Shown: in pieces, positions 43,977 to 51,860 of the stretch
How the letters are laid out: every line of letters begins with the position of its first letter
Position numbering within the stretch: position 1 is the first letter of the stretch
Notes under the pieces: model-generated
Databases searched by the model: none
The model's input: the letters and a program-made list of their open reading frames with translations, nothing else
What the model was told of the DNA's origin: nothing
Source of the DNA: Bacillota bacterium
GTDB taxonomy: Bacteria; Bacillota; Clostridia; Christensenellales; CAG-138
Length of the DNA stretch: 64,000 nucleotides
Reading direction: 5' to 3'
NCBI GenBank assembly: GCA_023395595.1
Contig: JAEWYO010000060.1
Location: 142,837 to 206,836 of the forward strand
Translations under genes and position numbers: made by a program

Positions 43977-44996
43977 ATGACACAGGAAAACCCGAGGCAA
44001 TACTATGAGCGACTGGAGGCGGAGACACTCTCGCCTTTTGCCACACTTTCAAAGAACACGCGCGGGCGTGTCACGCCAATTGAACCGTGCCAGATTCGCA
44101 CGGAGTTCATCCGCGATCGCGACCGTATCTTACACAGTAAGTCGTTTCGGCGGCTCAAACATAAAACACAGGTGTTTCTCTCTCCGCAAGGGGATCATTA
44201 CCGCACGCGGTTGACTCATACGCTAGAGGTTTCCCAGATCGCGCGGACGATTTCCCGCGCGCTGCGGCTCAACGAAGATCTCACCGAGGCGATTTCGATG
44301 GGGCACGACCTGGGGCATACGCCGTTTGGACACTCCGGCGAGGATGTGCTCAACGCTCTGCTCCCGGACGGGTTTGAGCACAACGAGCAGAGCCTGCGCG
44401 TGGTGGAAAAACTGGAGAACGACGGCGAAGGGCTCAACCTCACCTTTGAAGTGCGTGACGGAATCTTAAACCACAAGAAGAACGGACATCCGGCAACGCT
44501 TGAAGGCTCCGTCGTTTCACTGGCCGACCGCATTGCATACATCAACCACGACATTGATGACGCAATCCGTGCTGGCGTACTGCACGAAAGCGATCTGCCG
44601 GAGGCATGCGTTCGTGTGCTTGGCAACAGTCACGGCAGGCGCATCAACACCATGATTCTGGATGTGGTGGAGCAGAGCGCGGGCAAGCCGATTGTGAAAA
44701 TGAGTGAGCGGATGTATGAGCAGTTCGACGCGCTAAGGGATTTTATGTTTGACAACGTCTATAAGAACCCGAAGGCCAAGAGCGAGGAAGAAAAAGCAAA
44801 GCGCGTGATCAAAGAGCTGTTTGAATACTATCTGGCACATATCGATCTGTTGACGGGAGAATATGCCAAGTATCTGGCGACAGACGGAAAAGAGCGCGCG
44901 GTTGCGGACTATATCGCAGGTATGACGGACAACTATGCGGTTGCGGAATACATGCGCATATTCGTGCCGAAATCCTGGATGGACTTGACGACTTGA
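43977..44996 (+). CDS. dgt: Deoxyguanosinetriphosphate triphosphohydrolase-like (HD domain)
   Basis: 339 residues. SFRRLKHKTQVFLSPQGDHY, RTRLTHTLEVSQIART and GHDLGHTPFGHSGE give the HD metal site of dNTP triphosphohydrolases. Balances dNTP pools. ATG at 43977 has ggagg 10 bases upstream and matches the usual family start; another in-frame ATG at 43935 with its own aaggag would add 14 residues, so two starts are possible. Upstream of dnaG, as in several Clostridia. Confidence 0.92.
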   Translation: MTQENPRQYYERLEAETLSPFATLSKNTRGRVTPIEPCQIRTEFIRDRDRILHSKSFRRLKHKTQVFLSPQGDHYRTRLTHTLEVSQIARTISRALRLNEDLTEAISMGHDLGHTPFGHSGEDVLNALLPDGFEHNEQSLRVVEKLENDGEGLNLTFEVRDGILNHKKNGHPATLEGSVVSLADRIAYINHDIDDAIRAGVLHESDLPEACVRVLGNSHGRRINTMILDVVEQSAGKPIVKMSERMYEQFDALRDFMFDNVYKNPKAKSEEEKAKRVIKELFEYYLAHIDLLTGEYAKYLATDGKERAVADYIAGMTDNYAVAEYMRIFVPKSWMDLTT

Positions 44997-45184
44997 GCCA
45001 ATACAGACCACGTAAGCAAGAAAAACTTTTGTGATTTTGCAGGAAAGCACGCACCGTGGTCGAATTATACATTCTGGTCAAGCCAAGAATGCAAAAGGCC
45101 ACAGATGTGAATTACGAGAAGAGAGCCCAGTAACAGCGAACAGAGGCGTTTCCACGTCCGGTCGGTTTGCGGAAAGGACGATTC

Positions 45185-46966
45185 ATGGCATATCCCGATC
45201 ACTGGATGAGCGAACTGCTCGCCAAGAACGATATCGTCTCCGTCGTCTCCGGCTACACCGATCTCAAGCCAAAAGGACACCGGCTCTGGGGGTTATGCCC
45301 TGTACACGGGGAAAAGACCGCTTCGTTTTCCGTTTCGCCGGATAAACAGCTCTACTATTGCTTTGGCTGCCACATCGGCGGGTCGGTGATCCAGTTCATC
45401 ATGGATGTGGAGCACATGCCGTTTCACGAAGCGGTGGAGCACCTTGCAAACCGGGTTGGGCTCGCGATGCCCAAGGAAGTCAACGATGCGGCGATGATGC
45501 AGGAGCGCGCCAAGCGCGAGCGCCTCGCCGAGGCATGCCAGCTCGCGGCGCGGTTTTATATGGAGACGCTGCTCGGCGAAGGCGGCGTGGCGGGGCGAGC
45601 CTATCTCAAAAAGCGCGGCATCAGCAGCGACGCGGTGAAACGATTTGGCATCGGCTATGCGCCGAGCGAATGGGAAGCGCTCAAGCAGCATCTCGGCGCG
45701 CAGGGATTTACGCCGGAAGAGCTCGTGGAAGCGGGTTTACTGGTTAAAAACGCGGACACCGGGCGCACCTATGACGCGTATCGCGGGCGGGTGATCTTCC
45801 CGATCATCGCCGCGAACGGCCGCGTGATCGGCTTCGGCGCGCGCGTGCTCAACAACGAAGAGAAACCCAAATATATCAACACCGGCGACACACTGCTCTA
45901 TAACAAGCGAAACAACCTCTACGGCCTGAATCTGCAAAAGAGCGGAAAGCTCAACGATCTCGTGATGGTCGAAGGATATACGGATGTAATCGGGTTGTAT
46001 GAGTCGGGCGTGACGAACGTTGTAGCGAGCCTAGGAACCGCGCTAACCCAGCAGCAGGCTAGATTGCTCAAACGTTACGTCAGCAACGTATACATCGCCT
46101 ATGACGGCGACGCGGCAGGGCAGAACGCGACCATTCGCGGGCTGGACATCCTGATGCAGGAAGGGCTCAACGTCCGCGTGATCGTGTTTCCCAATGGGCA
46201 GGACCCGGACGAGTTTGTCCGCGCGAGTGGAAAAGAGGGCTTTGACCAACTCAAAGAGGACGCGCTATCGCTCAACGCTTTCAAGCTGGTTGCTCTTGCG
46301 CGCGGCTTTGATCTGGAAAAAGAGAATGAGCGCGAGCAATATGCCATGGAAGCTTGCCAGTTCATCGGCACACTGACCCCAGTGGAGCGGGAGCGGCACT
46401 ATCAACAGCTCTCCAAACAGACGGGTTATTCGATGGACACCCTCCGCGCACAGGGCGCGAACGCGAGGCCGCGAGACCAGCAAAAGCCGGTTCCGTTCAA
46501 GGAGAAAACCGGTATAGGACGGCGCAGGGAAGCCGAGCCGGACAGCGAGAGAATCCGCGCGGAAAACGCGCTGCTCTACCACATGCTGCAATCCCCGCTA
46601 GCGGTGAAACTCGCCAAAGAGCGCGGACTGGAACAGCAGTTTGCCAGCGATGGCATGAAGCGCTTTGTCGCTGCGCTTGCAGAGGGATACCAGAGCGGGA
46701 GCGAACCCAACCTGCCGCTGCTACTCTCCGGCATGGAGAAAGAGGACGCAGAGCGGGTTAGTGCCGCGCTGAAAGAAGACGCCATTTGCACAGAGCCGGA
46801 AAAAGCGGCGCAGGACTGCCTGAGGCGCATTGAAAAATGCAACCTCGCAGAACAGATAGAAGAGATCAAACGTCAGTTGGTCGATCCGGCGATGCCGGCA
46901 GACGAGCGGGCGAGATTATTACGAGATATGCAGACACTGAACCTGCGGATGCGGGGTCTGAGCTGA
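45185..46966 (+). CDS. dnaG: DNA primase
   Basis: 593 residues. Zinc-binding domain with C38, H41, C59, C62 (CPVHGEKTASF and YYCFGC); Toprim core with VMVEGYTDVIGLYESG and YIAYDGDAAGQNA; C-terminal helicase-binding part. Makes RNA primers. ATG at 45185 follows aaagga. The 188 bases upstream hold no clear promoter. Followed by the sigma factor gene 11 bases on: the classic dnaG-rpoD pair. Confidence 0.97.
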   Translation: MAYPDHWMSELLAKNDIVSVVSGYTDLKPKGHRLWGLCPVHGEKTASFSVSPDKQLYYCFGCHIGGSVIQFIMDVEHMPFHEAVEHLANRVGLAMPKEVNDAAMMQERAKRERLAEACQLAARFYMETLLGEGGVAGRAYLKKRGISSDAVKRFGIGYAPSEWEALKQHLGAQGFTPEELVEAGLLVKNADTGRTYDAYRGRVIFPIIAANGRVIGFGARVLNNEEKPKYINTGDTLLYNKRNNLYGLNLQKSGKLNDLVMVEGYTDVIGLYESGVTNVVASLGTALTQQQARLLKRYVSNVYIAYDGDAAGQNATIRGLDILMQEGLNVRVIVFPNGQDPDEFVRASGKEGFDQLKEDALSLNAFKLVALARGFDLEKENEREQYAMEACQFIGTLTPVERERHYQQLSKQTGYSMDTLRAQGANARPRDQQKPVPFKEKTGIGRRREAEPDSERIRAENALLYHMLQSPLAVKLAKERGLEQQFASDGMKRFVAALAEGYQSGSEPNLPLLLSGMEKEDAERVSAALKEDAICTEPEKAAQDCLRRIEKCNLAEQIEEIKRQLVDPAMPADERARLLRDMQTLNLRMRGLS

Positions 46967-46977
46967 AAGGAGCGGGT

Positions 46978-48060
46978 ATGTTGGAAGGAAAAGAAGCACG
47001 CGCACAAAAGTTAAACGATCTGATCGAGGCGGGCAAACAAAAGGGCATGCTTTCCTACAAGGAAATCATGGATGCGCTGGAGGAGCTGGAGCTCGATCAA
47101 GAACAGATTGAGAAGGTCTATGACCACCTCGAGGAACTCAACATCGACATCGTGGAAGATGTTGAGATGCCGGAGGACATCAACCAGGAGATCGCGGAGA
47201 TTGAGAGTACGCTAGCCGCCGTCGAGGGAATCAACATCGACGATCCGGTACGCATGTATCTCAAAGAGATCGGCAAAGTGCCGCTGTTGACCGCCAATCA
47301 GGAGGTCGAGATCGCCCAACGCATGGCGGACGGCGACCCGGAAGCGAAGCACCAGCTCGCGGAAGCGAACCTGAGGCTCGTGGTTTCGATTGCCAAGCGC
47401 TATGTCGGCCGCGGCATGCTGTTTCTCGACCTGATTCAAGAGGGCAACCTGGGTCTCATCAAAGCGGTCGAAAAGTTTGACTATCGTAAGGGCTATAAAT
47501 TCTCCACGTATGCAACGTGGTGGATTCGCCAGGCGATTACCCGCGCGATTGCGGACCAGGCGCGCACGATTCGTATCCCCGTGCACATGGTCGAGACGAT
47601 CAATAAACTCATCCGCGTCAACCGTCAGCTCGTTCAGGAATATGGGCGCGACCCGCGGCCGGACGAGATTGCCAAAGAAATGGGCATTTCCGAAGAGAAG
47701 GTGCGCGAGATCATCAAGATTGCGCAAGAGCCCGTTTCGCTGGAAACGCCGATCGGCGAGGAGGATGACTCCCACCTTGGCGACTTTATACCCGATGACG
47801 ACGCGCCCGCACCCGCAGAGGCAGTCGCTGTGACGCTGCTCAAAGAGCAGCTCATGGACGTGCTCAACTCGCTCACCCCGCGCGAAGCGAAGGTGCTGCG
47901 CCTGCGCTACGGCCTTGACGACGGCAAAGCGCGCACGCTGGAGGAAGTCGGCAAGGAGTTCAACGTGACAAGAGAGCGCATCCGCCAGATTGAGGCAAAA
48001 GCGCTTCGCAAGCTCCGCCATCCCAGCCGCAGCAAACGGCTCAAAGATTTCCTCGAATAA
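46978..48060 (+). CDS. rpoD: Primary sigma factor (SigA/RpoD)
   Basis: 360 residues, the short Firmicutes form lacking the large non-conserved region. Region 1.1 at the N-terminus, 1.2 (DPVRMYLKEIGKVPLL), 2 (RGMLFLDLIQEGNLGLIKAV, KFSTYATWWIRQAI), 3, and 4.2 (VTRERIRQIEAKALRKLRHP). ATG at 46978 has aaaggag just upstream. The promoters called in this window match its expected TTGACA/TATAAT preference. Confidence 0.98.
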   Translation: MLEGKEARAQKLNDLIEAGKQKGMLSYKEIMDALEELELDQEQIEKVYDHLEELNIDIVEDVEMPEDINQEIAEIESTLAAVEGINIDDPVRMYLKEIGKVPLLTANQEVEIAQRMADGDPEAKHQLAEANLRLVVSIAKRYVGRGMLFLDLIQEGNLGLIKAVEKFDYRKGYKFSTYATWWIRQAITRAIADQARTIRIPVHMVETINKLIRVNRQLVQEYGRDPRPDEIAKEMGISEEKVREIIKIAQEPVSLETPIGEEDDSHLGDFIPDDDAPAPAEAVAVTLLKEQLMDVLNSLTPREAKVLRLRYGLDDGKARTLEEVGKEFNVTRERIRQIEAKALRKLRHPSRSKRLKDFLE

Positions 48061-48074
48061 ATGCGCACATGGCA

Positions 48075-48101
48075 GCCCGCCGCTTGTCGGCGGGCGCTTT
48101 T
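48075..48101 (+). terminator. Terminator after rpoD
   Basis: gcccgccg / cggcgggc stem with 5-base loop, followed by gctttt. Confidence 0.7.
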
Positions 48102-48130
48102 CAGAATCCGGCAGGACAGGAAAAGGGCAC

Positions 48131-48664
48131 ATGAAAATCGCGATCATTGGTTACAGCGGAGCGGGAAAATCTACGCTGGCAAAACGGCTGGCAGGAGAGC
48201 TCGGCGTTGAGCCGTTCTATCTGGATCGCGTGCACTTCCTGCCCGATTGGACCGAACGAAAGCCGGGGGAAGCGCAAGCGATGGTTCGCGCCGAGATGGC
48301 AAACGATAACTGGGTCATCGACGGGAACTATCGATACCTCCTGCGGGATGAACGTCTCCGCGACGCGGATGAGATCATCTGGCTCAATTATCCGCGCCTG
48401 GTTTGTCTGATGCGCGCGCTCAAGCGAAGCCGCGATTTTCACGGAAGAACGAGAGAGAGCGCGGCGGACGGCTGCATCGAGCGGATGAACTGGGAGTTCG
48501 CCTGGTGGATCTTACACAAGGGCAGAACGCGCGCCAGCTTACGGAGTTATCGCGCGGTCAAAGAACATTATCCGCGAAAGACGGCGATCATTCGAAACGA
48601 CCGGGCACTGGAGCAGTACTTGGCAAGCCGAAAAAACAACAACGAAAGCGATCAAAACAAATGA
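48131..48664 (+). CDS. Small P-loop kinase (adenylate kinase-like/FlaR-type topology modulation family)
   Basis: 177 residues. Walker A GYSGAGKST (7-15), lid-like WVIDGNYRYLL and IIWLNYPRLVCLMRALKRSR typical of the small kinase family often named topology modulation protein or FlaR. Substrate unknown. Its stop overlaps the next gene (ATGA). It follows the rpoD terminator with an aggaaaagg site, promoter not evident. Confidence 0.85.
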   Translation: MKIAIIGYSGAGKSTLAKRLAGELGVEPFYLDRVHFLPDWTERKPGEAQAMVRAEMANDNWVIDGNYRYLLRDERLRDADEIIWLNYPRLVCLMRALKRSRDFHGRTRESAADGCIERMNWEFAWWILHKGRTRASLRSYRAVKEHYPRKTAIIRNDRALEQYLASRKNNNESDQNK

Positions 48665-49365
48665 GACATTTTCGAATTAGCGACCAAAACCCGATCAAGA
48701 CCAAACGTTTGCTGCTCACACCGCTGAACGCAAAGCAGCTTGCCGCGCTGGAAGCGGAAGAAACGGATGAGCTGCTGCGCGGCGCACTCGGAGAGATGCA
48801 CAAAAATGTGACGGACTATTACGATCTCGCGCTCTGGCACACGGGCTGGCAGATCAGCCTTCGAAACGGCGGACAGGTGGTCGGCCTGCTTGGTTTCCAC
48901 GGCGTTGCTGTCAATCAAACGGTGGAACTCGGCTATGAAATTCGGGAGGCATTTCGCGGCAACGGCTATGGCGAAGAGGCGGTCAAGGCACTTTGCGACT
49001 GGGCTTTTGGCTGCGAGGGCGTGTATTTTATCAGCGCGCTAGCGGCGGAGGACAACGCAGCCTCCAACCATATCCTCGGAAAGCTGAAGTTCTACCGCGT
49101 GGAAAGCCCTGTTTCCGGCATGAATGCATGGGAACTGGAACGCCCGGCAAGCGCATGGATGTCGATCTATATGTGCTTTGGCGTTGCGCTTGGGGTTTCG
49201 TTCGGGCAAACTCTCTTTCAAAACATGGCGATCGGTTTGGCGATTGGCATCGGCGCGGGGCTTGCGCTTGGCTCAGGATTGGACGCACAGGATCGCGCGG
49301 CGAGAAAACGCGAAAACGCGCCAAAGAGGCTGGACGCTCCGGCAGAAGAAAAGAAAACGAAATAA
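48661..49365 (+). CDS. GNAT acetyltransferase with C-terminal membrane hairpin
   Basis: 234 residues. GNAT fold (about 10-160) with the acetyl-CoA loop REAFRGNGYGEEAVKALCDW and NAASNHILGKLKFYRVE, RimJ/RimL type. It continues into two Gly-rich hydrophobic helices (about 166-183 and 187-205) and a charged cytosolic tail, a combination I do not recognise as a named family. Probably a membrane-attached N-acetyltransferase. Coupled to the kinase gene by ATGA overlap and faces kamA convergently. Confidence 0.82.
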   Translation: MRHFRISDQNPIKTKRLLLTPLNAKQLAALEAEETDELLRGALGEMHKNVTDYYDLALWHTGWQISLRNGGQVVGLLGFHGVAVNQTVELGYEIREAFRGNGYGEEAVKALCDWAFGCEGVYFISALAAEDNAASNHILGKLKFYRVESPVSGMNAWELERPASAWMSIYMCFGVALGVSFGQTLFQNMAIGLAIGIGAGLALGSGLDAQDRAARKRENAPKRLDAPAEEKKTK

Positions 49366-49401
49366 CGTTCCAATAAAAAAAAGAAATATAGCGTGACAAC
49401 A

Positions 49402-49428
49402 AAACGGCGACCGGAAGGCCGCCGTTTT
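49402..49428. terminator. Bidirectional terminator between GNAT and kamA
   Basis: aaacggcgacc / ggccgccgttt (one mismatch) with A/T runs on both sides, so it can stop both converging transcripts. Confidence 0.8.
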
Positions 49429-49441
49429 TGCACGGGTGCAG

Positions 49442-50518
49442 TCACAGGTTTGGTTGCGGATAGCGATAGCGCTGTCCGCGATAGTTTTCCAGAACTACTT
49501 CTTTGTCATCCCGGCTGACGACATAATCATAGCCCAGCGGAATCTTCCCGCCGCCGCCCGGTGCGTCGATGACGTATTTGGGCAGCGCGTATCCGGAGAT
49601 GTTGCCCGTGAGTTGGTGCATGATTTCGATGCCCGCTTCCACGCGCGTTCGGAAATGCCCGATACCGCAGCTCAGATCGCACTGATAGAGATAATACGGG
49701 CGCACGCGCATCTTCACGAGCCCCAGAAGCAGCCGCTTCATCGTCTCCGCGTTGTCATTTACCCCGCGCAGTAGCACCGTTTGGTTGCCAAGCGGGATGC
49801 CCGCGTCCACAAGCGCGGCACAGGCGCGCGTAGACTCCGGCGTGAGCTCGTTTGGGTGGTTGAAGTGTGTATTAATCCAGATCGGATGATACTTGCGGAG
49901 CATATCCGTGAGCTCCTGCGTGATGCGCATTGGCATCACAACCGGTACGCGCGTGCCGATGCGGATGATCTCCACGTGTTCGATGGCGCGAAGCGAAGCG
50001 ATGATGTGCTCCAGCTTCAAGGTGCTCATGGTCAGCGGGTCGCCGCCGGAGATCAGCACATCCCGAATCTCTGCATGGGAACGGATATAGCCCACCGCTT
50101 TTTGCAACTGTGCTTCCGTGATGGGTTTATCCTCTTCGCCGACGGCTCTCCTGCGGGTGCAGTGGCGGCAATACATGGCGCATTGCAGCGTCACGAGCAG
50201 CAACACCCGGTCGGGATAGCGATGCACCACGTGCGGCACGGGGCTATCCGCCATCTCGCCCAGCGGATCACACAGGTCGTTTTCGTCCACGCGGGTTTCG
50301 AGGATCGACGGCACCGCTTGCTTGCGAATCGGATCGCTGGGATCATTCGGATCGATCAGCGAGGCATAGTAGGGCGTGATTGCCATCCGAAACGCGCCAA
50401 GGCAGGTGTTGATTTCGTCCTGCTCCCGTTGCGTGAGCGGGAGAATTTGCTTGAGTTGATCCGTTGTCTTGATGCGGTGGGCAAACTGCCATTTCCAGTC
50501 GTCTTTGTGTGTTTCCAT
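49442..50518 (-). CDS. kamA: Lysine 2,3-aminomutase-like radical SAM enzyme (KamA)
   Basis: 358 residues. Radical SAM cysteines C113, C117, C120 in CAMYCRHC; PLP lysine K325 in DAPGGGGK. D281 (YQCDLS) and D318 (YVIDAP) align with D293 and D330 of the Clostridium subterminale enzyme, which hold the substrate's side-chain amine, so lysine is the likely substrate and beta-lysine the product. The C-terminal zinc arm is absent and the cysteine after RGVND is replaced by Asn, so the usual intersubunit zinc site is lost, as in shorter EpmB-type proteins. Starts 16 bases after the ATP-grasp gene stop; longer frames overlap it. Confidence 0.9.
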   Translation of the reverse strand: METHKDDWKWQFAHRIKTTDQLKQILPLTQREQDEINTCLGAFRMAITPYYASLIDPNDPSDPIRKQAVPSILETRVDENDLCDPLGEMADSPVPHVVHRYPDRVLLLVTLQCAMYCRHCTRRRAVGEEDKPITEAQLQKAVGYIRSHAEIRDVLISGGDPLTMSTLKLEHIIASLRAIEHVEIIRIGTRVPVVMPMRITQELTDMLRKYHPIWINTHFNHPNELTPESTRACAALVDAGIPLGNQTVLLRGVNDNAETMKRLLLGLVKMRVRPYYLYQCDLSCGIGHFRTRVEAGIEIMHQLTGNISGYALPKYVIDAPGGGGKIPLGYDYVVSRDDKEVVLENYRGQRYRYPQPNL

Positions 50519-50534
50519 TGTTTCCACCGCCGTT

Positions 50535-51566
50535 CTAGAGCCGGATGCCGGCGCGCTCAGCGCCCGCGCGGAGCACGGAATAAACGAGCTCCTCATGCGG
50601 AACACCACAGAATTCTGCAAGCATCGGATAATCGCTATAGTGCGGCGCGAGGCCGGGCAAGGGGTTGATCTCGATGAAATATAACTTGCCCGATTCGTCC
50701 GCGCGGAAGTCGATCCGCGCAAAATCGCGGCAACCAAGCGCGGAGAAAATCGTTTTAGAGAGCCGGATGAGTTCGTGCTCCATATTAGCCGGAATTTCTG
50801 CCGGGCATTGATAGGAGACGAACTTCTCATACTCCTGCTTGACGGTGTAGTTATAGACGTTGTAGCCCGTGATCGGAGAATGGTGATAGATGATCTCCAT
50901 CGGCGGGAAGACGCGTAGCGTTTCACCGTTGCCAAGAAGGCCAACGGTGAATTCGCGCCCGGAGAGAAATTCCTCCGCGAGTACATCTCCGCCATAGAAC
51001 GCGAAGTTCTTTTTCACGAGTTCCTTGAGTATGGTGGCATCGGTTGCAATGCAAACATCCGCAATACCCTTGCTTGAGCCTTCCGCATTGGGTTTGACGA
51101 TCACGGGAAAGCGTAACCCGCCGGTACGGACAGGCGCATCCGGCGAAAATAGGCGATAGCGCGGCGTTGGGATACGATAGGTGGAAAGCACGCGCTTGGT
51201 GAGCGCCTTGTCCAGAGAGAGGCAGAGCGTTGTCGCATCCGAGCCGGTGAACGGTATCTTCAGGAGGTCCAGCAGCGCGGGCACCTGCGCTTCACGCGCG
51301 CGCCCGCCGTTTCCCTCCGCAATGTTGAATACAAGATCGGGCTTCTCCTCGGTTAGCCGTTGCCAAAGTGCTTGATCCGCTTCAAGCAGGACGGTCTGGT
51401 GTCCGTGAGAACGGATGGCAGAGGCGATGGCGAGCACGGTCTCCATACTGTCATATTCCGCTTGCGCATCCGGCACGGCTGTTGCGGCGTCTTCGGCGTG
51501 CTTTTGGTTATACGTCACGCCGACTTTCACTTGCCCGAGAGGCACCTCTTCGGACTGGTTTTCCAC
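50535..51566 (-). CDS. D-Ala-D-Ala ligase-like ATP-grasp enzyme
   Basis: 343 residues with the Ddl-type ATP-grasp fold: VFNIAEGNGGRAREAQVPA, FPVIVKPNAEGSSKGI (nucleotide loop), AEEFLSGREFTVGLLGNG, and DFARIDFRADESGKLYFIEI then NPLPGL. Canonical murein Ddl has GEDG..QG and EVNT.PG; here GRAREAQ and EINPLPG replace them, so it is a paralogue with probably another amino acid substrate. It is co-transcribed with kamA. GTG start at 51566; ribosome site weak (agaag). Function beyond ATP-dependent amide or peptide bond formation is inferred. Confidence 0.85.
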   Translation of the reverse strand: MENQSEEVPLGQVKVGVTYNQKHAEDAATAVPDAQAEYDSMETVLAIASAIRSHGHQTVLLEADQALWQRLTEEKPDLVFNIAEGNGGRAREAQVPALLDLLKIPFTGSDATTLCLSLDKALTKRVLSTYRIPTPRYRLFSPDAPVRTGGLRFPVIVKPNAEGSSKGIADVCIATDATILKELVKKNFAFYGGDVLAEEFLSGREFTVGLLGNGETLRVFPPMEIIYHHSPITGYNVYNYTVKQEYEKFVSYQCPAEIPANMEHELIRLSKTIFSALGCRDFARIDFRADESGKLYFIEINPLPGLAPHYSDYPMLAEFCGVPHEELVYSVLRAGAERAGIRL

Positions 51567-51665
51567 TGGGTATCACTTCTCTTTCGCTTAAAAATCGTTT
51601 GGCATGAGACGGGAAGCCAGCAGCCAAACGCATAAAAAATCGCAAACATAGATGCCTGCACGCAC

Positions 51666-51694
51666 GTTTTAACTCTAATTCATGCGTTTGTCAA
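51666..51694 (-). promoter_or_regulatory. Promoter for the ATP-grasp-kamA unit
   Basis: On the minus strand TTGACA (51694-51689), 17-base spacer, TAAAAC (51671-51666). With the phoR terminator upstream this makes the pair a separate transcription unit. Confidence 0.6.
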
Positions 51695-51814
51695 CAGCAT
51701 AAATGTGACGTTTTTCAGCGAAATTTTGAAGGGGCGATTGATCGTCTTCTTGCTTACAATTGCACACGAAAGAGAATTCAAAAATTTGCGCGGCTCACTG
51801 ATTCAGCAGGACAA

Positions 51815-51843
51815 GCAAAAAGCGCCCGCAAAAGCAGGCGCTT
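51815..51843 (-). terminator. Terminator after phoR
   Basis: Read on the minus strand: aagcgcctgc, loop, gcgggcgctt, followed by a T-run. Ends the pst-pho operon. Confidence 0.75.
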
Positions 51844-51860
51844 GCAAGTCGAGATGCGAG

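Noticed and set aside
42825..50518. EF-P modification by KamA acting as EpmB
   Set aside because: EF-P has the Bacillus-like K32 context, no EpmA-type ligase is present, and the neighbour of KamA is an ATP-grasp enzyme. Cannot be excluded, but not supported.
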